Part shown: piece after piece, positions 1 to 9,435 of the stretch
How the letters are laid out: the number at the start of each line of letters is the position of its first letter
Numbering within the stretch: position 1 is the first letter of the stretch
Source of the DNA: Candidatus Thiodiazotropha endolucinida
GTDB taxonomy: Bacteria > Pseudomonadota > Gammaproteobacteria > Chromatiales > Chromatiaceae
DNA: 64,000 bases
Assembly: GCF_001715975.1 (NCBI RefSeq)
Contig: NZ_MARB01000004.1
Span: forward strand, 186,001-250,000
Reading direction: 5' to 3'
Translations under genes and position numbers: made by a program
The notes under the pieces: model-generated
Databases searched by the model: none
What the model was told of the DNA's origin: nothing
Seen by the model: only the letters and a program-made list of their open reading frames with translations

Positions 1-584
1 TCATAGGCGAGCACATCGGCCCCAATTCGTCTCGCAGTTGCAATCGCCTGCAGGCCTGCGACACCGGCACCCAATACCACCAATCTGGCCGGCTTTGCCG
101 ATCCTGCCGAGGTCATCATCAATGGCAAAAAACGTCCGTAGTGGAGAGCGGCTTCAATTACTGCGCGATAACCCGCGATATTGCTTTGCGAAGAGAGGGC
201 ATCCATAGCCTGTGCCCTGGATATTCTGGGAACTCTCTCCATCGCAAGATAGACGATCTCTTTCTCCAGTATCGTATTCAGCGTTTCATCGAGTTCGCAG
301 GATTCAATATGAGCGATCAATATCGATCCCTTGGGGAGTTCAGCGGCCTCGCTCGCCGAAGGCTTGCGCACACGTACCAGGATGTCGGCATTCAATGCGT
401 CTTCGGGAGCGACTATCTCAGCGCCTGCGTCCCGATAATGTTCATCGGTATAATCGGCGTTTTCACCGGCGCCGGCGGAAACCTTGATGGTAAAACCTTT
501 ATTAATCAGTTTCTTGACGATTTCCGGTGAAAGAGCGACACGTCTTTCCCCCACCGCTGTTTCTTTCAATAGGCCTATTTTCAT
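1..584 (-). CDS. pntA: NAD(P) transhydrogenase alpha subunit, N-terminal part (partial, runs off the window)
   Basis: This is the first 194 codons of the proton-translocating NAD(P)+ transhydrogenase subunit alpha, the inner-membrane enzyme coupling hydride transfer between NADH and NADP+ to proton movement. The protein starts MKIGLLKETAVGERRVALSP, the typical start of the alanine-dehydrogenase/PntA NAD-binding domain, and continues with the conserved DILVRVRKP segment and a Rossmann-type VVLGAGVAGLQA loop near the window edge. The start is the ATG at 584-582. Only the N-terminal domain is visible, so it cannot be said whether the gene is the long PntA or the split PntAa form. It lies downstream of the exopolysaccharide block on the same strand, but 537 bp separate them, so it is probably an independent unit. 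Confidence 0.9.
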   Translation of the reverse strand, partial: MKIGLLKETAVGERRVALSPEIVKKLINKGFTIKVSAGAGENADYTDEHYRDAGAEIVAPEDALNADILVRVRKPSASEAAELPKGSILIAHIESCELDETLNTILEKEIVYLAMERVPRISRAQAMDALSSQSNIAGYRAVIEAALHYGRFLPLMMTSAGSAKPARLVVLGAGVAGLQAIATARRIGADVLAY

Positions 585-1090
585 CGTTTTTCTACTCAGC
601 CAAATTTAGGTCGTGTTAGCACTTTGTCGAGCGCGCATAATTATCCAGACTAATGCCTTGATTCACAAGATTAGACAAATGTCACAATTCCTGCCTGCCC
701 CGGATACCCCTGAAGCAGAAAACAGCCTTAAAATTAATACTATATTTCCTTTAATAACAGAATGTTAGATATGCTTGAAATAACTGATTACAGTTATTCT
801 ACGTTTCCTTCATGTAACAAAACCTGATAAATACTGGTGGGATAGAGAATATGTATTTTGGGAATATTTTCACATTTTAATCGATCAGGTAATAGCTTTG
901 GATGCCGAAACAGGGGCTGAACAGTAATTTTCCGGTGAGAATCAGGCAACTCACTCTTTTGTTCCCATTCAGCTGCTATCGAGAATTGGTACACAAGCGT
1001 TACTGGTGGTGAACAGTCACCCCCGGTACTTGCAGAAAACCGGCAGAAGAAAGCATATAACAAACGGATGTTATCAATTCGGATTAGTTC
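585..1090. other. Gene-free stretch between pntA and the tyrosine kinase gene
   Basis: About 500 bp of AT-rich DNA that should hold the pntA promoter near 590-760. One 89-codon minus-strand frame (794-1063) uses a TTG start and has no ribosome binding site, no recognisable domain and a composition unlike a protein, so I do not call a gene. A dispersed repeat begins at 1091. Confidence 0.6.
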
Positions 1091-1125
1091 TTAGGGCCTG
1101 TTAACACTAATCCAATCGGTCCTAA
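1091..1125. repeat. Dispersed quasi-palindromic repeat (solo copy) overlapping the tyrosine kinase stop codon
   Basis: The 35-bp stretch starts TTAGGG, carries the core CCTGTTAACACTAATCCAAT, and ends CCTAA, so its ends are inverted copies. The core is identical to the terminal inverted repeats of the MITE-like element at 37825-38056. The TAG stop of the upstream minus-strand gene (1124-1122) lies inside the right end. Confidence 0.75.
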
Positions 1126-2066
1126 TAATAGGTACCGTAGTAATTGTCACCTTTGACTTCCCGACTCTTGTTAAGCACCAAACCGATTGCCTTGTCGCTG
1201 TCCAGGCGGCTCAGCGTATCCTTGATCGCTTCAACAGGTGTCCCTCCAGCTTCCACCACGACCAGGACCTGCCCCATGTGCTGGTTTAGTACGATTGATT
1301 CACTGGTTGATAGCATGGGAGGAGAGTCGAAAATGATGATCCGGTCCTGATACCTTACAACCACTTCATTCAGGAACTCCTCCATCTCTTTGCTGGCGAG
1401 TAGCTCCGTCGACTTTTCCGAGCGTTTTCCGGCAGAGATTACTTTTAGCCTTGGGATTTGTGTTTCGAGTATGACATCACCAACGGTACAGCTTTTATCC
1501 TCAAGCAGATCGATAAGCCCCTTTTCCTTTTCGATACCAAGCAGCGTACTCAAGGAGCAGCGCAATACATCACCATCAATCAGGAGCACAGTCGAATCGA
1601 GTTCCGTAGATATACTCAAGGCAAGATTCATTGCGGTAAATGTCTTACCTTCCGATGGCAGTGAACTGGAAATGGATATCAGATTGCCATGCTCTATCGG
1701 TGCCGCACCCTTACCCAGGGCGTTCATAATAACCGGACGTTTTATAATTCGATACTCTTCAGAGAGTTGCTTATTGCCGGAATGGGGTACGATATATCCC
1801 ACTCGAGACAGTGATTCGTAGTCCAGATGAATCTTCTTGGCACTACTTCTCGCGACAGGCTCCCTGCTGACAGGAATAGTGGGTTCGGCAGATTGCTGTC
1901 CACCCGCAGCAGGCATGACAGACGCTGTTTGCTCCAGTACCGGCTTGGCTTTTTCAATCGTTCTATCACGATTTGTAACATCCGCTGTTTTGGCTGATTC
2001 GTTCGCATTACCTTTATTCGATTTGGTTTTTGCTAAACGCTCAATGGCTTTTTCAATGCTGCTCAT
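1122..2066 (-). CDS. XrtA/PEP-CTERM locus tyrosine autokinase (CpsD/CapB/BY-kinase family)
   Basis: This is the cytoplasmic BY-kinase that phosphorylates itself on C-terminal tyrosines and controls exopolysaccharide polymerisation and export together with a chain-length protein. About 100 variable N-terminal residues precede the P-loop ATPase core: Walker A SSLPSEGKTFT, Walker A' VLLIDGD and Walker B IIIFDSPP. The tail is the tyrosine cluster DNYYGTYY. The length, 314 residues, fits the PEP-CTERM-locus kinases, which lack a fused Wzz domain. The ATG at 2066 has AGGAA upstream. It is the last gene of the prsK-prsR-prsT-export-kinase run on this strand. No Wzz-type partner is adjacent, which is unusual for XrtA loci. 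The stop codon lies in a dispersed repeat. Confidence 0.9.
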   Translation of the reverse strand: MSSIEKAIERLAKTKSNKGNANESAKTADVTNRDRTIEKAKPVLEQTASVMPAAGGQQSAEPTIPVSREPVARSSAKKIHLDYESLSRVGYIVPHSGNKQLSEEYRIIKRPVIMNALGKGAAPIEHGNLISISSSLPSEGKTFTAMNLALSISTELDSTVLLIDGDVLRCSLSTLLGIEKEKGLIDLLEDKSCTVGDVILETQIPRLKVISAGKRSEKSTELLASKEMEEFLNEVVVRYQDRIIIFDSPPMLSTSESIVLNQHMGQVLVVVEAGGTPVEAIKDTLSRLDSDKAIGLVLNKSREVKGDNYYGTYY

Positions 2067-2095
2067 CTAAACCGCTTTCCTGTGATTGATGGGTA

Positions 2096-2737
2096 TTAAA
2101 ACCATGTTTCCGGGATAATCAGTACGTCTCCAGGCATCATTTTAACATTAGCAGATATATCCCCATCTCTGATCAAATCGTCAAGGCGGACTCGATACTC
2201 TGTTGTTTTTCCGTTTACCTTCCTGACCACCTTTGCTTTGTTACCCGCTGCGAAATCTGTCAAACCGCCCACAGCGATAATGACATCGAGCAAGGTCATA
2301 CCATCCCTGTAGTTGATCGACTGCGGTTGAGAAGCCTGACCGACAACACGTACCTGTTCAGTATACCGACCCACAAACTCTGTCACGCTGACCGTCACTT
2401 TGGGTGATTTCACGAATTTGGAAAGTTTGGCTTCAAGGGTTCTGGCCAATTCAGTCGGTGTTTTTCCACTCGCAGGCAGATCCTCCACCAGGGGTGTAGT
2501 GATCATACCATCTGGACGGACCACCACCTGAGTTGAGAGCTCGCTGTCCCCCCACACGAAGACATTGAGTGTATCTCCGGGTCCGATCACGTAAAGCGGT
2601 GAATCCGGCCCAGCGACTGTGGTGGGAACCTGATTTTCTGGAGATGTCATCTCGGGTGGGCTTGAACATGCCGCCAGCATGATTGTTGAAAGAACCCAGA
2701 GAAAACCCAGTATTTTCTTGTAACCTATTGATAACAT
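2096..2737 (-). CDS. Polysaccharide export lipoprotein (Wza/EpsE family, PEP-CTERM type)
   Basis: Outer-membrane export channel component for exopolysaccharide. A signal peptide ends in a lipobox (MLAAC, residues 19-23), so the mature protein is lipidated at Cys23. A poly_export domain follows (YVIGPGDTLNVFVWGDSEL) and then SLBB-like segments with DVIIAVGGLTDFA. At 213 residues it is the short form typical of XrtA/PEP-CTERM loci. I chose the ATG at 2737, preceded by AGGAA at good spacing, over an upstream in-frame start at 2803 that would overlap prsT and place 22 residues before the signal peptide. The next gene, the tyrosine kinase, starts 29 bp downstream, consistent with one transcript. 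Confidence 0.9.
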   Translation of the reverse strand: MLSIGYKKILGFLWVLSTIMLAACSSPPEMTSPENQVPTTVAGPDSPLYVIGPGDTLNVFVWGDSELSTQVVVRPDGMITTPLVEDLPASGKTPTELARTLEAKLSKFVKSPKVTVSVTEFVGRYTEQVRVVGQASQPQSINYRDGMTLLDVIIAVGGLTDFAAGNKAKVVRKVNGKTTEYRVRLDDLIRDGDISANVKMMPGDVLIIPETWF

Positions 2738-2777
2738 ATTGCTTTCCTGATATCCAATGATGTTAACTTGAACTATT

Positions 2778-5591
2778 TTAACCCTTAATTTGAGAGATCT
2801 CACTCAAAAGCTTCTTTGCTTCCTCTGATTCGGGGAAGTCCGCATGGTCTTTGCTGAGCGTCACCAATACCTCTTTCGCCGCTTTCACATTGTCCGACTC
2901 TGCAAGCATAACAGCATAATGATAAAGAATAGACGGGTCTGAGGCCGTATCCATAATCGTTGACAATATTTTCAAAGCCGTAGCCGTGTCTCCCGATTTA
3001 TGAGTCAACCAGGCATAGGTATCCACTACCGACTGAGTGGCGTTTCCTGAAATTTCATAGGCAAGTTTCGCTTGGTCAAGCGCTTTTTGAGGATCCTGAT
3101 CAAAATTTAGCAGCGCAGAATTGTTAAGGGCTACTATATTTCGCGGGTTCTCCTCCAGCAGATCACTATATAATTTAAGTGCTGCATTCATTTTCCCCAT
3201 CGTCTGATAGACGATCGCCAGCGCTAACTGTACCTGCTGATTGTTCTTATGAGATCTCTTCCAGCTAGTCAACAGGTTGATCGCACTCATCGCGTCTTTA
3301 TTCTTGATATACAGGTCTGACAACTGCTGTATCAGGATAAAGGGGGATTTGGGTGTGGCTTCTGCTTCCAGGGTGTTGATCGCTTTGACTATATCTCCCC
3401 TTGCTTCATGGTAGTTGGCTTGAAGCGTCACACCCACAAGTCTGGTCTTATCGTTATCGAGCAGTTGCTCTATTATCGTTTCAACCTGCTGATAATTCCT
3501 ATCCCGCAACTCCAATTTGTAACGCAACAGTTTGCCTTTAATGGATAAAGGTATCTTTCTATCCAATTTTTGCAGGGTAGTTCTTGCAGCCTCTAGATCC
3601 CCTCTCTTAGTCTGAAGATCGGCCAGTTGCAAATAGGCCATCTCACTGTCCGGGTTATCATCCAGCAACTTTTTAATGGTTGACTCTGCCTGATTATAGT
3701 GGCCTGTCTGCTGATCGATCAGGGCAAGCAGGGATATGATGGCAGGGTTGTCGCTCTGCCGAAGCTGCTTGTCATCAAGATAAACTGCGGCCTTTTCCGG
3801 CTGTTTCCTTCTTAAGTAGTATCTGGCCAGAATGACCCGAGGCAGCCATGAATCCTTACCCGTTTCAATGGCTTTTTCCAACCATGCCAGTGCCTCTTTT
3901 TGGCTGCCCGAACGTTCACTAATCTGTGCTAGCAGCATCATCGCATTGACATTGCCTGGCTCTCTGGCAAGCACTAGATTGAGCCTGTCGCTTCCAGCCA
4001 TCAAACGACCATCCTCAAGATCCATCCTTGCCAGTGCCAACTGGCCGGGAATGAATTCGGCACTTTTACTGACTGCGTCAGTAAAGTACCGCCTTGCATA
4101 GTTTCTGTTCCCTGAATTGAGCTCTATCATGGCACGCAGATAGAGATCTCTAGGACGTTCTCCCTCACGCGTCAGAAGCTGATCAGACAGTTTCCGCGCA
4201 GAGTCGAAATCCTGTTTCTTGATATATGAAAGGATCAACAGCGTATCTCTGTTCGATGACTCTCCTTCCCATTTGTCCTCCAACTCGGATATAGCCTCAT
4301 CGACAGACCCATGATTGATATAGAGTCGAGCCAGTTCCTCACGAATGCGGGTGTCACTGGGATTGACGTGCGCAGCCTTTTTAAGAAACTCGATCCCCTT
4401 GGAATACTCCCCTGACTGACTGGCCGCGAGACCAATCATGGTCAATATCTGATCATCATTGCTGTCGGCACCACCAGATTCGAGCAGAGCCAGGGCCTCT
4501 TTCGGTTTATCCAATCGCAACTTGATTTCACCAAGAAGCTTTCTAGCCTGGAGATGGGTTGGCACCTGATTGACATATCTCGTCAGCAGTATATTTGCCT
4601 GTTCCAAATTGTTTTCAGAAAAGTGCAAAGCGCCAAGCAAAAGGGTTGTCGGCAGGTGATTGGGCATAACCGAGTGCGCCTGAAACAACTTGGTAACTGC
4701 ACTCTCATAATCCTGCTTCAAATAATCATACAGACCTGAGAGATAGGCAACGTATGGATTCTTTTTGTATTGAGCCTCTAACTCTCGAATGTATACACTG
4801 CTCTCATCCAATCTCTTCAGGTGAAAAAACAAATGGATGAGATTGACTTTGATGATATACGCATCTTGCTTGGGATCATCTTCGTCTATCAGTGAAAGCG
4901 CACCCTTCAACAGTTCAACCGCCTTACCGTGATCCTCCAGTTTTACATGTAAGGATCCCAGGTCACGCCATACCTTATAGTCCTTTTTATCTATCTCCAA
5001 TGCACGCTGTAAATACTCCAACGCCTCAGTATCATCGTTCCTCATACTTGCCGCTTTCGCCAGCGATCGCAATGCAGTGACACTTTCCGCATCCTTCTCA
5101 AGCATCTTTTCGGCAAGTACCGTTCCCTTCTCCACCTCTTCCACACTGAGATAAGAGTGAGAGACAACACCCCACACCCTCATAGGTTGGATGCTGTCAA
5201 GTGCCCCTTTTTCGTACGCCTCTACAATCTCTTTATGTTTCCCTTGCAACTCCCAGGAAGACATTAAGATAAGTTGCACATCGGCCGTAGGCGACTTGTC
5301 GCTTAAAACTGTTTTTATCTCTTTTTCTGCAGAAATCCCGTCGCCTTTTTTCAAGTAACTTCTGGCGAGTAATTGTCTGGCATCGGTATTTGCAGAATTA
5401 TTCTGAAGTATTTGCTTGAGCTCAATAATCGCTTTCGAGTAGTTTCCGCTTTCATAACTGGTTTTAGCCGAAGCCAAGGCTTCACTGTCATCTTTACCGA
5501 CTGTGCATGCGGACAGCATAAACTGCAGCATGATTACAGGTAGTAATGCCCAAAGGTTCAATAGCCTTACGTTGTTCACTGCCCTTGTCAT
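2778..5591 (-). CDS. prsT: PEP-CTERM system TPR-repeat lipoprotein PrsT
   Basis: A very long (937-residue) lipoprotein made almost wholly of tetratricopeptide repeats, such as GNYSKAIIELKQIL near the start and NPRNIVALNNSALLNF near the end. The signal peptide ends LSAC, predicting lipidation. The family PrsT occurs only with XrtA/PEP-CTERM exosortase systems and is thought to act as a periplasmic scaffold for export or sorting; its exact role is not known. I start it at the ATG at 5591; an upstream in-frame TTG at 5636 would add 15 residues before the signal peptide. It lies between prsR (upstream, 58 bp) and the export lipoprotein (40 bp), as expected for this locus. Confidence 0.92.
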   Translation of the reverse strand: MTRAVNNVRLLNLWALLPVIMLQFMLSACTVGKDDSEALASAKTSYESGNYSKAIIELKQILQNNSANTDARQLLARSYLKKGDGISAEKEIKTVLSDKSPTADVQLILMSSWELQGKHKEIVEAYEKGALDSIQPMRVWGVVSHSYLSVEEVEKGTVLAEKMLEKDAESVTALRSLAKAASMRNDDTEALEYLQRALEIDKKDYKVWRDLGSLHVKLEDHGKAVELLKGALSLIDEDDPKQDAYIIKVNLIHLFFHLKRLDESSVYIRELEAQYKKNPYVAYLSGLYDYLKQDYESAVTKLFQAHSVMPNHLPTTLLLGALHFSENNLEQANILLTRYVNQVPTHLQARKLLGEIKLRLDKPKEALALLESGGADSNDDQILTMIGLAASQSGEYSKGIEFLKKAAHVNPSDTRIREELARLYINHGSVDEAISELEDKWEGESSNRDTLLILSYIKKQDFDSARKLSDQLLTREGERPRDLYLRAMIELNSGNRNYARRYFTDAVSKSAEFIPGQLALARMDLEDGRLMAGSDRLNLVLAREPGNVNAMMLLAQISERSGSQKEALAWLEKAIETGKDSWLPRVILARYYLRRKQPEKAAVYLDDKQLRQSDNPAIISLLALIDQQTGHYNQAESTIKKLLDDNPDSEMAYLQLADLQTKRGDLEAARTTLQKLDRKIPLSIKGKLLRYKLELRDRNYQQVETIIEQLLDNDKTRLVGVTLQANYHEARGDIVKAINTLEAEATPKSPFILIQQLSDLYIKNKDAMSAINLLTSWKRSHKNNQQVQLALAIVYQTMGKMNAALKLYSDLLEENPRNIVALNNSALLNFDQDPQKALDQAKLAYEISGNATQSVVDTYAWLTHKSGDTATALKILSTIMDTASDPSILYHYAVMLAESDNVKAAKEVLVTLSKDHADFPESEEAKKLLSEISQIKG

Positions 5592-5649
5592 TTCAGAACC
5601 ACCATCAAATACAGCCGTATTGAAAACACTCTGCAACTCCGGAATCGAT

Positions 5650-7011
5650 CTATTTCAGACCGTATTTATTCACCAGGTCATATAGGGTCGGTCTGCTGAT
5701 ACCCAGTAGATCAGCCGCCTTTGATACATTTCCACCAACAAAGCTCATGGCCCGTATGATCGCTTTTGCCTCTGCCTGCTCCCTGACCTCTCTCAAATTG
5801 ACCGGCATCACATCCTCGCTCCCTTCAGTCAATTGCAGTTCACTGGGAGTAATCAATTGGTCGTCAGCCATAACCACAGAACGTTTTATTCTGTTTTCAA
5901 GCTCTCTGACATTCCCCGGCCAGTTATAACCCTCGATGGCTTTCAATGCTTCCTTAGTGAATCCGCTGACTTTCGAAGTATTTTGCTTGGCATATTTTTT
6001 TAAAAATGACCAAGCCAACAGTACTGCATCACCCGCACGCTCTCTTAGTGGTGGTATATTGATAGAGATTTCACTGATTCGGTAATAGAGATCCTCGCGA
6101 AACTCACCCTGCGCTATTTTCTCTTCCAAATCCTGATTGGTTGCACAGACCACCCGGACATCCACAGGTATTTCTTCCCTACCGCCAATCCTCTCGATTA
6201 CCCTTTCCTGTAAAAAGCGCAGCATTTTCGCCTGCAAACCCATGGGCATATCGCCTATCTCATCGAGAAACAGGGTTCCCCCATTTGCTGTCTCAATCTT
6301 TCCTACCGTCCTTTTCGAGGCACCTGTAAAAGCACCTTTTTCATAGCCGTAAAGCTCGCTCTCCAAAAGATTTTCCGGTATCGAAGCACAGTTTATAGCG
6401 GCAAATTTCTCACCGCTTCTGTCGCTCAAGGCATGGATGGCCCTGGCAAGCACCTCTTTGCCGGTGCCGCTTTCACCCAGCAGAAGTGCTGTTATATCCG
6501 TCGGACTTATCTTCTCTATTATCCTGCATATTTCCAGCATTTCCGGACTGTTTGCGATAACGCCATCCAGTGGTGAATTGCGTTGCATGTTATTTAGCCT
6601 GCGATTCTCATCTTCCAGGCCATGTACATTGAATGCGCGTTCGATAATAACCCGCAATACATCAGGGTCTATCGGTTTCTGATAAAAATCATAGGCGCCC
6701 AATTCGATCGACTTCAGGGCATTCTCACGATCGTCATTACCCGTCACCACTATGACTTTTGTTTGAGGAATTAAATTCAATATTTCTTGCAATGTGGCGA
6801 ATCCCTCGCTGACATTGGTCGGGTCGGGCGGCAAACCGAGATCAAGGGTAACCACAGGCGCTGATGTCTTCCTCAGACAGTTGATGGCACTCTTCCTGTC
6901 ACCGACGATATGTACCTCATATCCGTCAAAGCTCCATTTGAGTTGACGCTGGAGTCCCGGATCATCCTCAACTATTATTAGCGATTTCATCTGGTTAGTA
7001 GCTTTACTCAC
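5650..7011 (-). CDS. prsR: PEP-CTERM-box response regulator, sigma54-dependent activator PrsR
   Basis: An NtrC-type activator of 453 residues. Residues about 1-125 form a receiver domain (LIIVEDDPGLQ, VVTLDLGLP). Next comes an AAA+ domain with Walker A GESGTGKE and the sigma54-contacting GAFTGA loop, then a Fis-type helix-turn-helix ending ADLLGISRPTLYDLVNKYGL. It should turn on sigma54-dependent exopolysaccharide and PEP-CTERM genes when phosphorylated by PrsK. The GTG start at 7011 has AGAGG at correct spacing and lies 2 bp past the prsK stop; an ATG at 6990 is the alternative. I could not find a canonical GG-N10-GC sigma54 site before the barrel gene at 38053-39534. Confidence 0.93.
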   Translation of the reverse strand: MSKATNQMKSLIIVEDDPGLQRQLKWSFDGYEVHIVGDRKSAINCLRKTSAPVVTLDLGLPPDPTNVSEGFATLQEILNLIPQTKVIVVTGNDDRENALKSIELGAYDFYQKPIDPDVLRVIIERAFNVHGLEDENRRLNNMQRNSPLDGVIANSPEMLEICRIIEKISPTDITALLLGESGTGKEVLARAIHALSDRSGEKFAAINCASIPENLLESELYGYEKGAFTGASKRTVGKIETANGGTLFLDEIGDMPMGLQAKMLRFLQERVIERIGGREEIPVDVRVVCATNQDLEEKIAQGEFREDLYYRISEISINIPPLRERAGDAVLLAWSFLKKYAKQNTSKVSGFTKEALKAIEGYNWPGNVRELENRIKRSVVMADDQLITPSELQLTEGSEDVMPVNLREVREQAEAKAIIRAMSFVGGNVSKAADLLGISRPTLYDLVNKYGLK

Positions 7012-7013
7012 AA

Positions 7014-9119
7014 CTACGCCTCTGCCGTGGTCGATATGTGATTATTGATTGCTTGTCCCGCAACCTCAAGCGGTATACTGATCTCGAACTTAGTTCCAAC
7101 ACCCTTAACGCTCTCCACCTTCATCTTGCCATTCAGGGAATTCACATACTCCCTGGTTTCGTAGACACCAATTCCCATCCCGGCATTTCCTTTTGTCGTT
7201 TGAAACGGTCGAAACAACCTTTCCTTAATGAACAATGCATCCATCCCAACCCCATTATCCTCAATCGTAATCACTGCATCGTTGTTGTCACGGTCCACGG
7301 TCACATCGACCTTACCATCTTCCTGGGATGCTTCCTGTGCATTTTTTATCATATGCACCATAATGGCGGTGAAACGATCCTTGTCGGCGATGATTTTCAG
7401 GAAATTGGCATTGATCGTAAGTCGCGGCTTGGGCAAATAGGCATAAAGTTGATTAACAACCTGCGCAACCGATTCTTCCACATAAAATTCTTTTGATTTT
7501 GTTGATTCGAACCTTCCCTGCCTCAACTGGGTGAGCAATCGTCCCATTTTACTGACTGCATTGCCAATCGTTTTAACCGCATCATCCATAAATTCAGGAT
7601 TGTTTTTATGCCGTTCGGCATTCTTTACCACCAATTCCAATTGGGCAATCAGGTTTTTCAGGTCATGTACCACAAATGCCGAGAGCCTGTTGAAGGCCTC
7701 GAATTGATTAGCCTGATTCAACGCCTCCGAGGTTTGTAACAATGCAAGATAACTGCCCGCCTGCTTCGCCGCAGCCTTGATGAGATCCCTGTCCTCCCAA
7801 TTGACCGATTTGCTTAGCTTTGGCTGTGACAGTAAGACAAAGCCAAGAAGCTGTTCGTGGTGTTTGACGGGTATGATCAACCAGGCATTGTCAATAGCGA
7901 TAAGTTGGTCATCAAGTTTCAGGCTTTCATAGCGCTCTGGGAACTGTTTGTATTCATCGACGTCGATAATCCAGTCACTGTTGGAAAAATATGTCACCAA
8001 TGAATCACTTGAATCGAATAAGATATTGTTTGCTGACACTTGCCAGTGACTGACACACTGGTAACCGCCAGCATTATCCGACATCCAGAGGTATCCCCCA
8101 CCTGCATCGATTGATTCGGAGATCGCCTGTATCACCCGAATACGGATCTCCTTACCCCCTCTACCGTTGGAGAGTGTCTGCACAACCCGCAACCACTCAT
8201 CACGCCAGTCATACTTGTAGCTGAAGAAGTGTTTGTTGACAAAGACCTTTAACTTTGAACGCAGGTTACCCGAAAACAATGCCGTGATGAGAAAGATGAC
8301 ACCTGCGAATACAAAGGCAACCTGAGTCGCTTTACCCCAACTTCCCCCGTAAAAGCGGATGTAATAGCCAACCGCCGCCATCGTTACCAGGTAGGCCCCT
8401 GCGGCGATGATTGTGGTGGCATGAAATACCACCTGTTTCGAGACAAAGACGCGCACGGACCAGCTGGGATTTCTTGTTGCCGCAATCGCCACAAAAGGTA
8501 CAGCGAGCGCACTGGTCAGTCCCCTCGCCTGCCACAGCGTGGTATCCACCCGATTAAACAACAATGCTTCAGCGTAAAGGAAAAAATCGTAGACAAACAG
8601 GACACCCATCCCGAGATAGAGATATTTGACGGACCAACGCATCTCGGGTCTTGTGCTGCGATAGAGTTGTTCGATCAGGGTCAGTCCGGTTATCGCGAAT
8701 CCCAGATAGCCCACTAACGGGTAACTTGCAAAGCCCCCTGTACCAATCGGCACAGGGAAGAGCTGGGATATCGGCTCGACTGCAATCAGTACGGTTGATC
8801 CGATAAGTATGGCGATCGGAATGTAGGCCAGATTCCGCAGGTTTTTGCCGCAGGCCTGTTGCAAATTAAACAGTAGGCGGAACAGAAAAACGAACCATGC
8901 AATATTTCTTGCTATCTCGAAGATATGATAAGCAGTTCTGGTGAGGACGGATTCGTCCACCTGCAAAGCAACAGCAGCCAGCGCCCAGCATGCTGTGGTC
9001 ACGGAAGCTGTCAGCAAATAGATCCCCTCTATTCGCCCGCGCCAGCTGGTCACAAGCATCACACTGAAGAGCAGGAATAGTGTGGCCGATATGGCATAAC
9101 CGATGATTCCGATACTCAA
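7014..9119 (-). CDS. prsK: PEP-CTERM system sensor histidine kinase PrsK
   Basis: Membrane histidine kinase of 701 residues. The first ~300 residues are rich in hydrophobic helices (about eight to nine spans). A GAF-like region follows, then an H-box (VVHDLKNLIAQL), N-box (MVHMIKNAQEAS) and G-boxes (DNGVGMD, GNAGMGIGVYE). This layout matches the PrsK family that pairs with PrsR in XrtA/PEP-CTERM loci. The start is a TTG at 9119 with AGAGG nine bases upstream; no better ATG is near. It is the first gene of the minus-strand run, so the operon promoter should lie in 9120-9435, shared divergently with gspG. Confidence 0.92.
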   Translation of the reverse strand: MSIGIIGYAISATLFLLFSVMLVTSWRGRIEGIYLLTASVTTACWALAAVALQVDESVLTRTAYHIFEIARNIAWFVFLFRLLFNLQQACGKNLRNLAYIPIAILIGSTVLIAVEPISQLFPVPIGTGGFASYPLVGYLGFAITGLTLIEQLYRSTRPEMRWSVKYLYLGMGVLFVYDFFLYAEALLFNRVDTTLWQARGLTSALAVPFVAIAATRNPSWSVRVFVSKQVVFHATTIIAAGAYLVTMAAVGYYIRFYGGSWGKATQVAFVFAGVIFLITALFSGNLRSKLKVFVNKHFFSYKYDWRDEWLRVVQTLSNGRGGKEIRIRVIQAISESIDAGGGYLWMSDNAGGYQCVSHWQVSANNILFDSSDSLVTYFSNSDWIIDVDEYKQFPERYESLKLDDQLIAIDNAWLIIPVKHHEQLLGFVLLSQPKLSKSVNWEDRDLIKAAAKQAGSYLALLQTSEALNQANQFEAFNRLSAFVVHDLKNLIAQLELVVKNAERHKNNPEFMDDAVKTIGNAVSKMGRLLTQLRQGRFESTKSKEFYVEESVAQVVNQLYAYLPKPRLTINANFLKIIADKDRFTAIMVHMIKNAQEASQEDGKVDVTVDRDNNDAVITIEDNGVGMDALFIKERLFRPFQTTKGNAGMGIGVYETREYVNSLNGKMKVESVKGVGTKFEISIPLEVAGQAINNHISTTAEA

Positions 9120-9435
9120 GCAGCTAATCCTCTATAGCGATTTCCACACAGCCATGTAAATGAACTTTTTACCTGCATTGGTGTACGTATTATCCTGAAT
9201 ACTTATAAGCACATTCAATTACAGGCACCCTGTGCAAATAGATGAATGCATTATTATTCAATAAGTTAACAATAATATTGATTATCAGGATAGGCAATGG
9301 CTAATCAATAGTATATGGGATGGTGAACTGATTCACCTCCTCGAACCGGATTGACAGATGAATCTAGATTCCATAACGGATTCCCTCGATAATAGCCCAC
9401 CATCATACAGATATATTATTTGCGGATTTTAAACC
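9120..9435. other. Divergent promoter region between prsK and gspG
   Basis: A 316-bp AT-rich spacer between two divergent operons, so it must hold promoters for both. I found no clear sigma54 or sigma70 box by eye and no reading frame worth calling. Confidence 0.5.

Noticed and set aside
794-1063. 89-codon minus-strand frame in the pntA upstream region
   Set aside because: TTG start with no ribosome binding site, no domain and non-protein-like composition.
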